This document shows positions 15,801 to 22,371 of a stretch of 39,201 nucleotides of DNA, piece by piece. A model generated the notes under the pieces. That model made no database searches and was not told the origin of the DNA. It saw nothing but the letters and a program-made list of their open reading frames with translations. Both the position numbers and the translations under genes were made by a program. The first letter of the stretch is position 1. Every line of letters starts with the position of its first letter. The stretch is from Aquificota bacterium (lineage in GTDB: Bacteria > Aquificota > Aquificia > Aquificales > Aquificaceae). The stretch lies in assembly GCA_030549905.1 (NCBI GenBank), contig JAUQQK010000002.1:123376-162576 (forward strand). The letters are read 5' to 3'.

Positions 15801-16311
15801 AAGTCAGGGCGGAGTTTATACCTTTGCGGGCGTGATAACGGAGCTGAAGGTAAAAAAGACGCAGAGAGGAAACCACATAGCCCTTTTCAACCTTGTGGAC
15901 AAGACGGGCATAGCTCAGGTGCTTGTCTTTCCAGAGCTTTATGCCCAGAATAGGGAGCTTGTAAAGGAAGATGCTCTGATAGTTGGCAGGTTTGAGGTGG
16001 ATTTTGATGAGGAGACGGAGGAGTTAAGTCTTCTTGCAAAGGAAATATACAGCATTGAGGACTTTTTAAGGAGCGAGAGTATGAAGGCAAGGCTTGTTTT
16101 TACAAGGGAGCTAAGCGAGGAAGAGCTTGCGGAGTTAAAAAGGCTTCTTGAGGACTGTTATGACGATGAGGGCAAGGAGCTAGAGCTGGAGCTAAGAATA
16201 AACGGATACAGGACGGTGCTTCTGGCAGACCCAAGAATAAAGGTGGGACCTGAGCTTTTGAAAAGGTCCCAGAGGTTAAAGGAGCTTGGGCTTTTATTTG
16301 ACTTCTCCTGA
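12850..16311 (+). CDS. dnaE: DNA polymerase III subunit alpha
   Basis: Replicative polymerase, 1153 aa from ATG 12850. The N-terminal PHP domain begins at once with VHLHLHTQYSLLDGA; starting at the upstream in-frame TTG 12799 would add 17 unlikely residues. The palm carries the catalytic Asp cluster PDIDVDF (D415, D417, D419) and the GPGRGSAAGSL motif. Helix-hairpin-helix and OB-fold regions follow (for example GLARIKGVGEETA, then YTFAGVITELKVKKTQRG). The length fits bacterial DnaE, with no intein. There is no clear Shine-Dalgarno site. It converges on the DUF309 gene with an 18-nt overlap. Confidence 0.96.
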   Translation: MKDFVHLHLHTQYSLLDGAIKVKDLAKKASEFGYRAVAITDHGNLFGILDFYKSMKEAGIKPLIGMEAYFTTGSRFDRKGKGSEDNITDRYNHHLILIAKNDTGLKNLFKLSTLSYKEGFYYKPRIDYELLSQYHEGLIAITACLKGVPTYYASIGEVNKAQDWVKKFLDLFGEDLYLELQSNSLPEQETANRNLIDIAKRYGVKLVATNDSHYLEPSDRLAHQVLMAIQMKKTLQEIQAGGGFKCANEGLHFASPEEVWKKFEGRFVGWETALLNTLEVAEKTQESFSLLEGGGYLMPEFPTDGLPVGDFLRELAVKGLRQRIVQGLAKDTKEYWERLEFELDVVRRMGFDGYFLIVQDFINWAKSQGIPVGPGRGSAAGSLLAFALGITDVDPIRHGLLFERFLNPERVSMPDIDVDFCMENRDKVIEYVKGRYGAQNVAQIITYNVMKAKQTLRDVARALGIPYQTADTLAKLIPQGDVQGTWLSLEEMYLTPVEALLEKYGRHRTDIEENAVRFRRLCEESPELKRLVEIALRLEGLTRHTSLHAAGVVIAPKPLEELLPLYYDKEGEVATQFDMVKLEEVGLIKMDFLGLKTLTELERTRQLIKERHGVEINYLSLPFDDEKVFELLREGNTTGVFQLESSGMKNLLKRLEPDSFEDIVAVLALYRPGPLKSGLVDSYINRKHGKEPVEYPFPELEPVLRETYGVWVYQEQIMRASQVLAGFTPGEADTLRKAIGKKKADLMAQMREKFIKGAVERGYEEKKVQKLWEDIEKFASYSFNKSHSVAYGYLSYWTAYLKAHYPEEFFCVKLSTEKNDKKFINLVKDAKALGFKLLPPDINKSGVDFVIEGPKSIRFGLARIKGVGEETARLIVDSRKRVWSSLGDFVRSVDSRKVNKKVLEALIKAGAFDFTKEPRGELLSRLEGSSLMMKGLFGSKEEVKEEDYARYEKEVLGFYISSHPLDPYEKLLRGKVSNLDILEESQGGVYTFAGVITELKVKKTQRGNHIALFNLVDKTGIAQVLVFPELYAQNRELVKEDALIVGRFEVDFDEETEELSLLAKEIYSIEDFLRSESMKARLVFTRELSEEELAELKRLLEDCYDDEGKELELELRINGYRTVLLADPRIKVGPELLKRSQRLKELGLLFDFS

Positions 16312-16659
16312 AAGCCTGAGCTGAGGGAAATCCTGTATGCTTTTGCCCTCTTCAAGTGCCTGTATGTGCCTTTCTACAAAGGACAGAAGATACCCTATAT
16401 CCACACCCATAAAGCAGTCTCCGCAGGGCTGGAGCTGTTCTTTCACCATCTTTAAGACTCTCAGGCAGGAGGGTAGCCTTCCGTTGAGATAGTGGTTGTA
16501 GGCAATGGCAAGCCTTATAAGACCCTGACAGCAGTTTCTTGAAAACCTGTCCTCTTTGGGAAATAGCCTCCAGAGGTCCTCCAGAAGCTCATGGGCTGAG
16601 TAAAAGTCTCTTATATCCCATAGCCTTTTAGCCTCTTTTAGAAGCTCCTCCTTACTCAA
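16294..16659 (-). CDS. DUF309 family protein
   Basis: 121 aa, all-helical, with the DUF309 signature: FYSAHELLEDLW near residue 20, then QGLIRLAIAYNHYLNGRLPSC near 45-65. The biochemical role of the family is unknown. Its start overlaps the FUN14-like gene in a 4-nt ATGA junction, so it is the last gene of a radical-SAM/FUN14/DUF309 operon. Its 3' end overlaps the end of dnaE on the opposite strand. Confidence 0.8.
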   Translation of the reverse strand: MSKEELLKEAKRLWDIRDFYSAHELLEDLWRLFPKEDRFSRNCCQGLIRLAIAYNHYLNGRLPSCLRVLKMVKEQLQPCGDCFMGVDIGYLLSFVERHIQALEEGKSIQDFPQLRLSGEVK

Positions 16660-16946
16660 ACCTTGAACCCTACCGCAAAGCCCACCGCAAAACTGCCCGC
16701 AAAGGCAAGCTTTCTAATAAGCCCTTCCACAAAGGCGGGAAGGCTTGAAAACATACCCTTAAAGAGCATAAGTAGAGCATCCCAATGCACGCTTATAATA
16801 CCCTTGCTGGCAAGCCACATGAGAGAAAGCATATAAAGACCCATGAGCATGAGGAATAAGTTTAAAAGCCGGCGGACCGCAAAGCCCACCACGAAGCCTG
16901 CAAAGCCCGCATAGCCCATATCAAGCAAAAGACCTTCCCAGTTCAT
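16656..16946 (-). CDS. FUN14-family membrane protein
   Basis: 96 aa with membrane helices at about 10-27 and 29-48 and a hydrophobic Gly/Ala/Phe-rich C-terminal segment. The GYAGFAGFVVGFAVRR start, the central Y-x-L-x-x-x-x-x-x-G-I-I-x-V-x-W pattern and the small size fit the bacterial FUN14 family (function unknown in bacteria). It overlaps both neighbours by 4 nt (ATGA junctions), so the three products are probably made together. Confidence 0.7.
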   Translation of the reverse strand: MNWEGLLLDMGYAGFAGFVVGFAVRRLLNLFLMLMGLYMLSLMWLASKGIISVHWDALLMLFKGMFSSLPAFVEGLIRKLAFAGSFAVGFAVGFKV

Positions 16947-18058
16947 TGATACCTGAAGACGCTTGGATTTAGCACATCCGGGTAGTTGGTGGTCATCTCG
17001 TAGTCAAAGAGCTGTTTCCTTATCCTTTCCAAGTCTGACTTAGAAGGTTTGAAGGGATAGCTCTTTATATCGCTCACCGAGCTGTCGCCAAAGGGTCTGT
17101 TGCAGGCAACTTCTGTGGTCTTGCCCCTGCAACCGGAGGTCATAAAGGGTCTTCCACTCCAGAAAAGCTCCTCAAAGGTGTCTCTGTCTATGCCAAAGTC
17201 TATTATCTGACCCTTTTCGTTGAACTTCATATCCTCGTAGCGTGCTATCTGGTTGTCTATCAGATATCTGGCAAACTGCACCCTTCTATACTGGGGTGCT
17301 GGGCAGGGCTTTTCCTTCTCCATCATAGAGCCTTCCTCTGGCCAGAAGGAGAAAAGATGCGTCCTTGCACCTAAGTCTCTCACCCTCTGAATGGTTTCCA
17401 CCATCTCCTGCTCCGTCTCTCCCAGACCCACCACTAAGTGGCATCCCGCGTAGCCATCTCCCATCACCTCACAGGCCCATTCAAGCACTTTCCAGAAGGT
17501 TTCCCACCGGTGAGGGCTGTTCATGGGTCTTCCACGGAGCTTTTCAAATACCTCTGGAGTGGCGCAGTCTATGGCAACAGTGACCGTGTCAGCACCAAGC
17601 TTTTTATAGTCCTCCATATCCTCGTAAGTAGTGCCAGTGGCGTTTATAAGTAGAGAAACAAAAAGCTGGTCCCCAAGCTCTGAAAGAACCTTTTTAAGCA
17701 CATACTTGGTGTCCCTTATTGCCCTCGGGTGGGTAATCTGGGCTATGCACAGCCTCTCCACATGACCCACTCTCTTTGCCCTCTCTATAATTTCCTCCAG
17801 CTTTACAGTAGGCCACTCGACCCTTATGAAGTTCTTCTTCGAATACTCCATTTCCCTTGCCTTCTGAAGACCGCAGTAGGCACAGGTGGCATGGCATCCA
17901 GAGGGGTATGTAAGAAGGGTGTTTATACAGCTAAGCCTTGTGTTTCTGTAAAACTGCCCCGGCACTATGCCAAGGGTCATGGCGGCAGCCATGCTTATTT
18001 GAAGGTATTCGGGACTTTCCTTCTGCTGGGTTAGTTTCTCTAATACAAGCCTGTCCAT
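16943..18058 (-). CDS. Radical SAM protein, biotin/lipoyl-synthase-like
   Basis: 371 aa from ATG 18058, chosen because GGAGGT sits 6 nt upstream; a longer frame to 18097 has no such site. The radical SAM cluster motif is C55xxxC59xxC62 (CHATCAYC). The following barrel has features of the biotin-synthase class (INATGTTYEDMEDYKKLGAD, then HLVVGLGETEQEM). A later TSGCRGKTTEVACNRPFG segment has two extra cysteines that could bind an auxiliary cluster. Candidates include the LipS-type lipoyl synthases, but I cannot distinguish these from other biotin-synthase-like enzymes by eye. It heads the operon with FUN14 and DUF309. Confidence 0.7.
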   Translation of the reverse strand: MDRLVLEKLTQQKESPEYLQISMAAAMTLGIVPGQFYRNTRLSCINTLLTYPSGCHATCAYCGLQKAREMEYSKKNFIRVEWPTVKLEEIIERAKRVGHVERLCIAQITHPRAIRDTKYVLKKVLSELGDQLFVSLLINATGTTYEDMEDYKKLGADTVTVAIDCATPEVFEKLRGRPMNSPHRWETFWKVLEWACEVMGDGYAGCHLVVGLGETEQEMVETIQRVRDLGARTHLFSFWPEEGSMMEKEKPCPAPQYRRVQFARYLIDNQIARYEDMKFNEKGQIIDFGIDRDTFEELFWSGRPFMTSGCRGKTTEVACNRPFGDSSVSDIKSYPFKPSKSDLERIRKQLFDYEMTTNYPDVLNPSVFRYQ

Positions 18059-18131
18059 CTTTCCACCTCCAAGACTTATTATAAGACAGTGGCTCAAGAG
18101 GTCTTTAAGATTTTCTTATAGAGCTATAAGT

Positions 18132-18548
18132 TTATGTGGAACCACTTCCCCCTTCAAGCCTCTGATAAAGTAGCTCCATCAGGGGTATGTATCTTTTCAA
18201 ACTTGAAAAGAGCTTTTCCGCCCCCTCCTCATGGTAGGTGTGAGAGGTCAGGTTTCTGTCGTCTATCATTTCAAGCAGTAGCTTAGCATCCTCCTCGCTC
18301 ACATATCCTGCGGAAAAAAACTCTCTTATACAGCCCTTTGGAGTCCTGCAGTCTATGCCTTCTCTTTCTAACATAAAGTCCTTTACAGCTTTTCACATTA
18401 TCTCAACGATGAATTCAAACCTCTGAATGGTTGAGTCTCTGAAAAAGACATAGTCTTCTTCTTCCTTTTTCAGCAAAGTCTTATCGTAGGCTTCCTTAAG
18501 CCTTTTTAAAGCCTTTTGAAAATCTGAAAGTTTCTTGCTCAGAGCCAT
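18132..18548 (-). pseudogene. HepT-like toxin gene (HI0074 family) with an internal stop codon
   Basis: Read from ATG 18548 (Shine-Dalgarno GGAGGG) the frame encodes a complete 138-codon HepT-like protein. It has a helical N-terminus ending in FEFIVEIM, a stop, then KAVKDFMLEREGI and the HEPN toxin motif R-x4-H-x-Y in RNLTSHTYHE. The stop is TGA at codon 52 (18395-18393), where relatives usually have Trp in a W-K pair; TGG to TGA is one base. An 80-aa piece from 18374 to 18132 remains open and carries the RNase motif but lacks the first helices. HepT relatives are RNases neutralised by adenylylation by an MntA partner, whose broken gene lies directly upstream. Confidence 0.85.
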
Positions 18549-18700
18549 CTTTCGCCCTCCTTCTCCACCGCTTCCTTCAGATAAGGAGCATGCTTCAGAT
18601 TAACTATATCCACCTTGTAGGGTAGATGGCTTTCCTCTAAAAGGTATCTTAGATAGCTAAGGTCTTTGAAACCAGTTCCAATTTTTATTGACAAATTTAC
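18539..18700 (-). pseudogene. 3' part of a disrupted MntA-like nucleotidyltransferase gene
   Basis: On the minus strand, immediately beyond the left end of the mobile element, a frame reads V-N-L-S-I-K-I-G-T-G-F-K-D-L-S-Y-L and ends K-E-A-V-E-K-E-G-E-R-W-L-stop. This is the C-terminal half of the small MntA/HI0073-type nucleotidyltransferases (typical LLEES...PYKVDIV...KEAVEKEG). The stop (18541-18539) overlaps the HepT start, as expected for this two-gene system. Its 5' half is on the other side of the element. Confidence 0.8.
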
Positions 18701-18729
18701 TCAAGCATACTATATTGCTCAATATAAAG

Positions 18730-20193
18730 ATGCATAGAGCCGTTCAGGTCTCATGCCCTCTGACAAAAAGGAAAAAGGACATTATCAAAAAATTGCTCAT
18801 AGAATACAGAAAAACAGCAAAAGCCATAGCCAGCTATCAGTGGTTTCTATTCTTCACTCAAGGTTCCTTCAACAGAAAGGCAAACATAAAGCATTTAAGG
18901 TCTAACCTCTCTGAAAGATACAAATACACAATACAGTATCATGTGGTAGTGCCTGTCTTAGATAGCTTTATCTCCAACCTCAAAAACAGATTTTCTGAAA
19001 TTGTCAAAAACTCTAACCTGTTAGAGAAGACCAAAAGGGTTTTGCTATACCTGAACAAAAACAACGAATGGCTTATAAATAAGTCTGAAAAAGCCATTTA
19101 CGTGGATTACAAAAACAGAACTGTTTTTGAATACGACATAACAGAAGAAGAAAGGCTTTTAGCAAAGAAGATATTCAAGCACATACTCAAAGGATGGAGA
19201 AAACCTAAATTCAACAAGGTTTCTCTTCTGCTTGACAGTAAGACTGCCTTGATAGAAGAGCCAAAGAAATCCAAGCATTTTGACAGGTGGATAAGGCTTT
19301 CTACCCTTGACAAGGGCAAACCCATTTACTTACCTGTCAAGCTTCACAACTACTTTGAAAAAAGAAGAGGGAAGGCAACTCAGCTACTTCAGATAGGAGA
19401 AGATGGAACTCTGAGGATAGTGAAAGAGATAGAACCCAAACAGCTTGCAGGAGAGGAGGTAATAGCTTTAGACTTTGGACTGAAGAACTTTTTAACCAGC
19501 TCAAAAGGAGATATGTTTGGAAGGAAGTTATATGAGAAGGTTAGAGAATATGCAGAGAAGATAGACAAACTGCAGAGGAACCTGCAAAGGCAAGGAATAA
19601 AGCCAACAGAGAGCAAGAGGTTTTTAAGGCTTACAGAAAGGCTGTCAGCATTTATAAAGAATGAGGTAAGAAGGATAATAAACAGGATTGTCCAGCTCTA
19701 TGCTCCGAGGGTGATAGTGATAGAAAATCTCAAGAGCCTCTATAAAAAGTTTTTGTCAGATTATCCAAAGGAAGTCAAACGGGCTATAGTAAGATACGGC
19801 TATGGTGAGCTAAAGAAGAAGCTACAGGAGATAAGAGAGGAGTATGGTATAGAGGTTATTCAGGTCAATCCAGCCTATAGCTCACAGACATGCAGTTCAT
19901 GTGGTTATGTGGATAGGGAGAACAGGAAAACACAGGAAAAGTTTGAATGCAGGTTATGTGGTAGAAAGCTTCATGCGGATGTGAATGCATCCAGAAACCT
20001 GCCTGACCGTGTCAGGTGGGGGATGCATTTACGCTGTGTGAAGCAAGCCCTTGTCATGCAGGTGAAGGAGTTTTTGAAAAACCTGCATGGTGAGCGGTAT
20101 AAGTGCCTCAGGAGTAAGGCACGGGGCTTACTGTCTGAAAATCCTTACTTTAGAGGGTTTTCAGGCACAGCCCTAAACCCGATGCATAGATAG
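18730..20193 (+). CDS. tnpB: TnpB RNA-guided nuclease (IS605 OrfB)
   Basis: 487 aa from ATG 18730. The RuvC-like catalytic residues are all present: D248 in DFGLKNF, E332 in ENLKSL and D417 in HADVNASRN. The zinc ribbon has C388xxC391 (CSSC) and C407xxC410 (CRLC). A helical REC/WED-like N-terminus precedes these, and a 60-residue tail follows RuvC-III, overlapping the structured right end. TnpB proteins are programmable DNA nucleases that use an RNA from the element's right end and recognise a short motif equal to the left-end target. The frame is uninterrupted, so the protein may be active. Confidence 0.9.
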   Translation: MHRAVQVSCPLTKRKKDIIKKLLIEYRKTAKAIASYQWFLFFTQGSFNRKANIKHLRSNLSERYKYTIQYHVVVPVLDSFISNLKNRFSEIVKNSNLLEKTKRVLLYLNKNNEWLINKSEKAIYVDYKNRTVFEYDITEEERLLAKKIFKHILKGWRKPKFNKVSLLLDSKTALIEEPKKSKHFDRWIRLSTLDKGKPIYLPVKLHNYFEKRRGKATQLLQIGEDGTLRIVKEIEPKQLAGEEVIALDFGLKNFLTSSKGDMFGRKLYEKVREYAEKIDKLQRNLQRQGIKPTESKRFLRLTERLSAFIKNEVRRIINRIVQLYAPRVIVIENLKSLYKKFLSDYPKEVKRAIVRYGYGELKKKLQEIREEYGIEVIQVNPAYSSQTCSSCGYVDRENRKTQEKFECRLCGRKLHADVNASRNLPDRVRWGMHLRCVKQALVMQVKEFLKNLHGERYKCLRSKARGLLSENPYFRGFSGTALNPMHR

Positions 20194-20222
20194 ATGTCTA
20201 TAAGTAGGATATCTGTCTATGC
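20103..20222 (+). ncRNA. Probable omega RNA (right-end RNA) of the TnpB element
   Basis: The 3' end of tnpB and the element's right end fold strongly. GTGCC/GGCAC pairs 20103-20107 with 20118-20122. An outer GGGCT/AGCCC (20124-20128 with 20069+100 to 20073+100, i.e. 20169-20173) encloses a 10-bp stem, 20035+100 to 20044+100 (20135-20144) with 20155-20164, around a 10-nt loop. The terminal hairpin is 20184-20222. In TnpB systems the guide RNA overlaps this region and its guide is the flanking DNA just beyond the right end (here from 20223). The 5' boundary is not known. Confidence 0.6.
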
Positions 20223-20389
20223 AAAGGGATACTCTTTATCTATGTCCTCTTCAGAGTCAAAGGCTAAGTGCCTGCCTTGTGTTCTTTCCTTGCCCTTGAG
20301 CCAAAAAGATATACCTTTACCTTCCTCCCCTCAAAGAAGGTTCTTAAAAAGTCCTTAAGGTCCTCTATCGTGCATATCTTTTCTGTCAT
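20223..20389 (-). pseudogene. 5' part of the disrupted MntA-like nucleotidyltransferase gene
   Basis: From ATG 20389, which overlaps the stop of the MotE-like gene (ATGA), the frame encodes 41 residues. It begins MTEKICTIEDLKDFLRTFF and contains the nucleotidyltransferase box VYLFGSRARKE, then stops at TAG 20266-20264. The expected S-D-x-D metal motif does not follow in this frame. Another frame (R-H-L-A-F-D-S-E-E-D-I-D-K-E-Y-P-F) runs into the element and lines up in frame with the 3' remnant. So besides the insertion there is at least one frameshift or rearrangement scar between about 20264 and 20310. Confidence 0.75.
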
Positions 20390-20802
20390 TTCTTTCTCTT
20401 TTGCATGATTATCTGCGATACTTTTGCAGCCTTTTGCGGTTCCATAGCTTCAAGTATAGCAGCTGCCTGACGCTCCTTGAGGTTTAAAAGCACCTCCGCC
20501 GCAAGCTCTGGCTCCATGTTGTTCATTATGGCTCCTGCCTCATCAGGAGAAGCTTTGTTGAATATCTCCACCAGTTTTTTTACCTCTGGTCTTTTCTCTT
20601 CCTTTGGCGGTTCAATTTTCTTTAATTCTTCAAGCCTTTTTCTTTCCTCCTCCAGCCTTTTTAACTTCTCCTCCAGGTCCTTTGATATGGTGCTTACCTC
20701 TTCCTTTGCCCTTTTCTGCCTTTCTTCCTTTAGCTTTTTCTGAAGGGCTGGCTGAGTAAAGGCAAGGCTGAAAAGAGTTAGAAAAAGCAGTAGCTTAGCC
20801 AT
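20386..20802 (-). CDS. MotE/MgtE-N-like secreted coiled-coil protein
   Basis: 138 aa. An N-terminal signal peptide or anchor (MAKLLLFLTLFSLAFTQ) is followed by a highly charged coiled coil (about 20-70). A C-terminal MgtE-N/FliG-like helical repeat domain then has the pattern ASPDEAGAIMNNMEPELAAEVL...AAAILEAMEP. This is the layout of the flagellar stator chaperone MotE. The FliJ-like gene just upstream (8-nt overlap) supports a flagellar role. The downstream gene, coupled by an ATGA overlap, is the broken nucleotidyltransferase. Confidence 0.75.
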   Translation of the reverse strand: MAKLLLFLTLFSLAFTQPALQKKLKEERQKRAKEEVSTISKDLEEKLKRLEEERKRLEELKKIEPPKEEKRPEVKKLVEIFNKASPDEAGAIMNNMEPELAAEVLLNLKERQAAAILEAMEPQKAAKVSQIIMQKRKK

Positions 20803-21202
20803 TCCTGTAAAACTGCCTAACGAGGTGTAAAAAGCCCGTGTTTTGTAGCTCTATGTTTAAATTTCTGGCACGTTCAAGCTCTTCTCTTCTTTCCTTTACA
20901 ATTTCCAGAGCCTTTATATCCCTGTAGGCTTCCTTTAGCTTTTCTCTCTTTTCCTCCCTTATGCTGCGCAGCTGTAAAAGCTTCGCCTGAAGCTCCTTCT
21001 TCCTTGCAACAAGAGCCATGTATTTTGCATAGAGGGCTTCTGAGAAGGAGTTTTTTGCTTCCTCGTTCACACGGCTTGCTTCCTTTTCAAGAGAATCTAT
21101 TTCCCTTTCTAAAAGCCTTATATTAGCCTCTATCTGCAACAGCTCCCTTGCCCTGAGCTCCTTTATGCCCTCCTTTATCCTAATTATTCTTTTTATGCTC
21201 AT
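20795..21202 (-). CDS. FliJ-like flagellar export coiled-coil protein
   Basis: 135 aa from ATG 21202; a longer frame from 21241 would run through the promoter and the mtnB start and is rejected. The protein is almost entirely one charged coiled coil with evenly spaced Leu/Ile and Glu/Arg, begins MSIKRIIRIKEGIKELRARE, and has a size typical of FliJ. FliJ works at the flagellar export ATPase FliI. The call rests on the coiled-coil shape and on the MotE-like neighbour. TATAAT lies 6 nt before the ATG, suggesting a leaderless message. Confidence 0.6.
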   Translation of the reverse strand: MSIKRIIRIKEGIKELRARELLQIEANIRLLEREIDSLEKEASRVNEEAKNSFSEALYAKYMALVARKKELQAKLLQLRSIREEKREKLKEAYRDIKALEIVKERREELERARNLNIELQNTGFLHLVRQFYRNG

Positions 21203-21204
21203 GG

Positions 21205-21214
21205 TAAAATTATA
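21205..21214. promoter_or_regulatory. Overlapping divergent -10 elements between fliJ-like and mtnB
   Basis: In the 18-bp gap, TAAAAT on the plus strand (21205-21210) is 10 nt before the mtnB ATG. TATAAT on the minus strand (21214-21209) is 6 nt before the FliJ-like ATG. Neither gene has a Shine-Dalgarno site. Both transcripts could start at or next to their start codons. Confidence 0.5.
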
Positions 21215-21220
21215 CATCCT

Positions 21221-21823
21221 ATGCAAGATGAGATTTCCCAACTTATTGAAGTAGGAAGAGAGCTACACCTAAGGGGCTGGCTTCCTGCCAGCGGAGGAAA
21301 CCTGTCCGCCCGCTTAGGAAATGGCACGGTAGTTATCACCGCCTCTGGCTCTCACAAGGGACATCTTACTGCGGAAGACTTTGTGCTTCTGGACCCTGAT
21401 GGAAATGTGGTAAAAGGTTCAAAAAAGCCCTCAGCGGAGACAGAGCTTCACCTTCTTGTCTATAGGCTCTTTCCGGAGGTCAAAAGCGTCCTGCACGTGC
21501 ATTCGGTCAATGCCACCCTCATATCAAGGCTTTCTAACTCCGATGTGAGGCTTGAAAACTACGAGCTTTTGAAGGCTTTTGACGGTATAAAGACTCACGA
21601 AACCTTTGTGGAAGTGCCTGTTTTTGAAAACTCTCAGGACATGAAGAGTCTGTCAAAGGAGGTGGAGGCTAAGCTGAAAGATGGGATTTATTACGGCTTT
21701 TTGCTCCGCTCTCATGGTCTGTACACCTGGGGTAGAAGCATAAGGGAAGCCTACATAAGGCTTGAAGCCTTTGATTTTCTCTTTGAATGTGAGCTAAAAT
21801 TGATGCTTGGAGGTGTGCGATGA
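21221..21823 (+). CDS. mtnB: Methylthioribulose-1-phosphate dehydratase
   Basis: Class II aldolase-fold enzyme of the methionine salvage pathway that dehydrates 5-methylthioribulose-1-phosphate (200 aa). Motifs are GWLPASGGNLSAR near residue 19, a catalytic Glu in the PSAETELH segment (about 70-77), the zinc ligands HVH (about 91-93) and a later His in LLRSHGLYTWG. It opens a three-gene operon with mtnD and mtnC linked by 4-nt overlaps. The same fold occurs in fuculose aldolases, but the neighbours make MtnB the best call. Confidence 0.93.
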   Translation: MQDEISQLIEVGRELHLRGWLPASGGNLSARLGNGTVVITASGSHKGHLTAEDFVLLDPDGNVVKGSKKPSAETELHLLVYRLFPEVKSVLHVHSVNATLISRLSNSDVRLENYELLKAFDGIKTHETFVEVPVFENSQDMKSLSKEVEAKLKDGIYYGFLLRSHGLYTWGRSIREAYIRLEAFDFLFECELKLMLGGVR

Positions 21824-22371
21824 GCCTTTTGGCTGTTTATGATGAGCTGGGGAACCTTTTAGAGCTTACAAGGGATTATGAGGAGATAAAAAACAGGCTT
21901 GCAAGCATAGGTGTTGTTTTTGAAAGGTGGCAGGCAAACAAGGAACTGGACTTTTCAGCAGGACAGGAGGAGGTGCTTTCCGCCTACAGGGATGATGTGG
22001 AAAGGATAGTTAAGGAGTTTGATTTTAAATCCATAGATGTGGTGAGCCTTACGCCAGACCATCCAAAAAAGGAGGAACTTAGAAACATGTTTCTGTCTGA
22101 GCATACCCATTCGGACTTTGAGGTAAGGTTCTTTGTGGACGGCTCTGGCACCTTCTACCTGCATCCAGATGACAAGGTTTATGTGGTTCTGTGTGAAAAG
22201 GGAGACTTTATAAGCGTGCCTGCCAACACGAGGCATTGGTTTGACATGGGTACACAGCCCTTTTTCAAGGCGATAAGGTTCTTCTCCATACCCGACGGGT
22301 GGGTGGCAAATTTTACAGGTTCTGACATATCCACCCGCATACCATCTCACGACCAGATAGTTAGGCTGTGA
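21820..22371 (+). CDS. mtnD: Acireductone dioxygenase
   Basis: 183-aa cupin metalloenzyme that oxidises the acireductone of the methionine salvage pathway to the keto acid precursor of methionine (Fe form) or to off-pathway products (Ni form). The metal motif H-x-H-x4-E is in HTHSDFEVRFFVDGSG, and the fourth ligand is the His in PANTRHWFDMG. ATG 21820 overlaps the mtnB stop (ATGA), and its stop overlaps the mtnC GTG start (GTGA). Confidence 0.95.
   Translation: MSLLAVYDELGNLLELTRDYEEIKNRLASIGVVFERWQANKELDFSAGQEEVLSAYRDDVERIVKEFDFKSIDVVSLTPDHPKKEELRNMFLSEHTHSDFEVRFFVDGSGTFYLHPDDKVYVVLCEKGDFISVPANTRHWFDMGTQPFFKAIRFFSIPDGWVANFTGSDISTRIPSHDQIVRL

Larger units (their letters stand above)
18701..20222 (+). 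mobile_element. IS200/IS605-type element carrying only tnpB
   Basis: The element sits inside the MntA-like gene without any target duplication, as IS200/IS605 elements do. The left flank ends in TTTAC (18696-18700), the kind of short target used by this family. A left-end hairpin TATATTG-CT-CAATATA spans 18711-18726. The right end is a 12-bp hairpin with one G-U-type mismatch (20184-20195 with 20211-20222). GATGCATAGA occurs near both ends (18729-18738 and 20181-20190). No tnpA is present, so the element would need a transposase in trans. The ends are inferred from the hairpins and from restoration of the target reading frame (see findings), not from a second copy. Confidence 0.75.

Noticed and set aside
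18393-18395. TGA in the HepT-like gene as selenocysteine or Trp recoding
   Set aside because: No selenocysteine hairpin is apparent, relatives have Trp, and other TGA codons in the window are ordinary stops.
20264-20310. The frame R-H-L-A-F-D-S-E-E-D-I-D as a separate small gene
   Set aside because: No start codon or ribosome binding site, and it runs straight into the mobile element.
21203-21241. Upstream extension of the FliJ-like gene
   Set aside because: It would cross the divergent promoter and the mtnB start; ATG 21202 fits better.
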